Source of the DNA: Fibrobacter sp.
GTDB lineage: Bacteria > Fibrobacterota > Fibrobacteria > Fibrobacterales > Fibrobacteraceae
DNA: 6,610 nt
Assembly: GCA_021443065.1 (NCBI GenBank)
Contig: JABUUR010000242.1
Coordinates: 1 to 6,610, forward strand
Reading direction: 5' to 3'
A model generated the notes under the pieces. It was not told the DNA's origin, searched no databases, and worked only from the letters and a program-made list of their open reading frames with translations. The stretch's first letter is position 1. The number at the start of each line of letters is the position of its first letter. The translations under genes and the position numbers were made by a program. Below are positions 5,477-6,610 of the stretch, piece by piece.

Positions 5477-6610
5477 TTACTGAACCTTGTACACCACCAG
5501 GGTCTTGCTGTACTCGTAACCCACCACCAGCAAAGATGTTCCCGGTTCCGGGCTGTCTTCTGCAGATATAAAAATCATTCCCTCCGGGCCACGGTCCTCC
5601 GGATCCAAGTAGTAATCCACCAGTTTGGGTGCAGAAATTTCGGTAATGTCAAAGACGGCCACTCCGCTCATCCTTTCCATTCCGAGGAAGGCGTAACGTC
5701 GTTCGCTTCCGTCCGGCTTTTTAACCACACCCGTGGTGACGTTTTCCGGTTCACACCCCTTGTCTTCACTGCGGGCGTCCACCTTGACCTTCCCCTTCTT
5801 GGAATTCCAGTTGAAGTAATCGGGAGCGATTTCGGCAAAGGCTCTTTCCAGCATGTCGCCAGAATCCCAAAGCAGTTTTCCGCTGGAGCCGTCAAAGATG
5901 CTCATGGAGCGAGATCCAAAAACATGGGCGTAGGGGCATGGAATTTCCCTGCCGTTTTCGTTGCATCGTTCAAAATCGCTGACCTTCACATCCTTCAAGG
6001 CCTTCAAGGTTTTCTTGTCAAAAACCCTGGAATCCAAACGGCCAGCATCAAACAATTTTTCTACCGTAGTCTCGTCGGTCCAGGAATCGTAATCGTTGAC
6101 AGGCGACCCCTCGTTGGCGGTAATTACATAATGGCGGCCGTCAATCACAAGGCTCGTAATTCCATCGGGTTGACGCAATCCTCGCAAGGGCCAATTCTCG
6201 ATCTTGATTTTTTTGTCCTTTCGAACATCCAGGCCAAAACCCGCCTTGGAATGGTCAACAGCACCCAAGGCAAAAACATCCGTAATCTTTTCACTTCCCA
6301 GGTCCACCTTCACAATGGCATTGTTCTCTTGCAGGCTCACCCAGGCCACCTTGGAATCCCTGGAAACTGTCACATATTCCGGTTCCAGCGTCTTGTAAAA
6401 AGGTGCGGTGCCCACTCGACGCACTCCGGCATTTAAAAGGGCCGCGGAATCCAGGGACTCAAAACCAAGGACATTCACCTTGACCTTTGAAAAATCCATA
6501 TCCATCCCCTTTCCGCTTTTTTCGGGCAAGGAAATGATCGCGATTCCTCCGGCAGGGTCCTCCTTGAAATCAGGGGCGGGGCTTCCTTCGCACGCCACCA
6601 CCAGTTTTTT
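5477..6610 (-). CDS. Choice-of-anchor I domain protein, 5' end outside window
   Basis: The frame stays open to the right edge, so 377 C-terminal residues are visible and the true start is beyond the window; the GTG at 6599-6601 is probably an internal Val. The sequence matches the choice-of-anchor I family, beta-propeller-like exported proteins related to mesenchyme-specific cell surface glycoprotein. Landmarks in order are EPEYVTVSRDSKVAWVSLQE, QPDGITSLVIDG then ITANEGSP, FGSRSMSIFD, WDSGD, SEDKGCEPENVTTG (commonly DDKGPEPE, so Cys replaces Pro), FLGMERMSGVAVFDI, and GPEGMIFI followed by EDSPEPG. Acidic clusters such as EDKGCEPE suggest metal or calcium binding, which is an inference. Cysteines in RCNENGREIPC could form a disulfide, fitting an extracytoplasmic protein. 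The domain finishes at VVYKVQ and the protein stops there, so no C-terminal anchor or sorting domain is present. Any signal peptide or lipobox would be off-window. The substrate is unknown. It converges on hrpB with a 3-bp gap and no visible terminator. Confidence 0.85.
   Translation of the reverse strand, partial: KKLVVACEGSPAPDFKEDPAGGIAIISLPEKSGKGMDMDFSKVKVNVLGFESLDSAALLNAGVRRVGTAPFYKTLEPEYVTVSRDSKVAWVSLQENNAIVKVDLGSEKITDVFALGAVDHSKAGFGLDVRKDKKIKIENWPLRGLRQPDGITSLVIDGRHYVITANEGSPVNDYDSWTDETTVEKLFDAGRLDSRVFDKKTLKALKDVKVSDFERCNENGREIPCPYAHVFGSRSMSIFDGSSGKLLWDSGDMLERAFAEIAPDYFNWNSKKGKVKVDARSEDKGCEPENVTTGVVKKPDGSERRYAFLGMERMSGVAVFDITEISAPKLVDYYLDPEDRGPEGMIFISAEDSPEPGTSLLVVGYEYSKTLVVYKVQ

Overview
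The window looks like ordinary chromosomal backbone from a Gram-negative bacterium, most consistent with the Fibrobacterota/Bacteroidota side (FCB group), perhaps Fibrobacter. The support is an Omp85 outer-membrane protein, a choice-of-anchor I type exported protein, roughly balanced base composition, and TAnnTTTG-like boxes (the Bacteroidota -7 promoter element) in front of all four genes whose 5' ends are visible. No taxonomic marker gene is present, so the assignment is an inference. I found no mobile element, CRISPR array, tRNA, rRNA or defence system.

Layout, left to right. Bases 1-206 carry no gene but are dense in repeats: three consecutive GC-rich palindromes with 5-nt loops (28-93), a 22-bp tandem repeat (104-158) and a 7-bp tandem repeat (179-206) that abuts the stop codon of the next gene. 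Next come two minus-strand genes: a family I inorganic pyrophosphatase (ppa, 207-797) with every catalytic residue intact, and a single-POTRA Omp85/BamA-superfamily outer-membrane protein (925-2208). A divergent promoter region (about 2209-2355) separates these from two plus-strand genes. The first is an unrecognised 155-residue protein with one N-terminal membrane segment (2356-2823), closed by a textbook intrinsic terminator. The second is an HrpB-family DEAH-box helicase (2888-5473), whose apparent promoter overlaps that terminator. The helicase ends 3 bp from the stop codon of a convergent minus-strand gene (5477 to the right edge) for a choice-of-anchor I domain protein, whose N-terminus lies beyond the window.

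The genes do not form an obvious pathway. Each appears to have its own promoter, and only the shared promoter-like box links them. The points most worth a second look are that recurring box, the layered repeat cassette downstream of ppa, the SAT-to-SAK change in helicase motif III, the terminator/promoter overlap before hrpB, and the minimal Omp85 protein with a basic tail after its last barrel strand. I do not see a convincing new multi-gene system.
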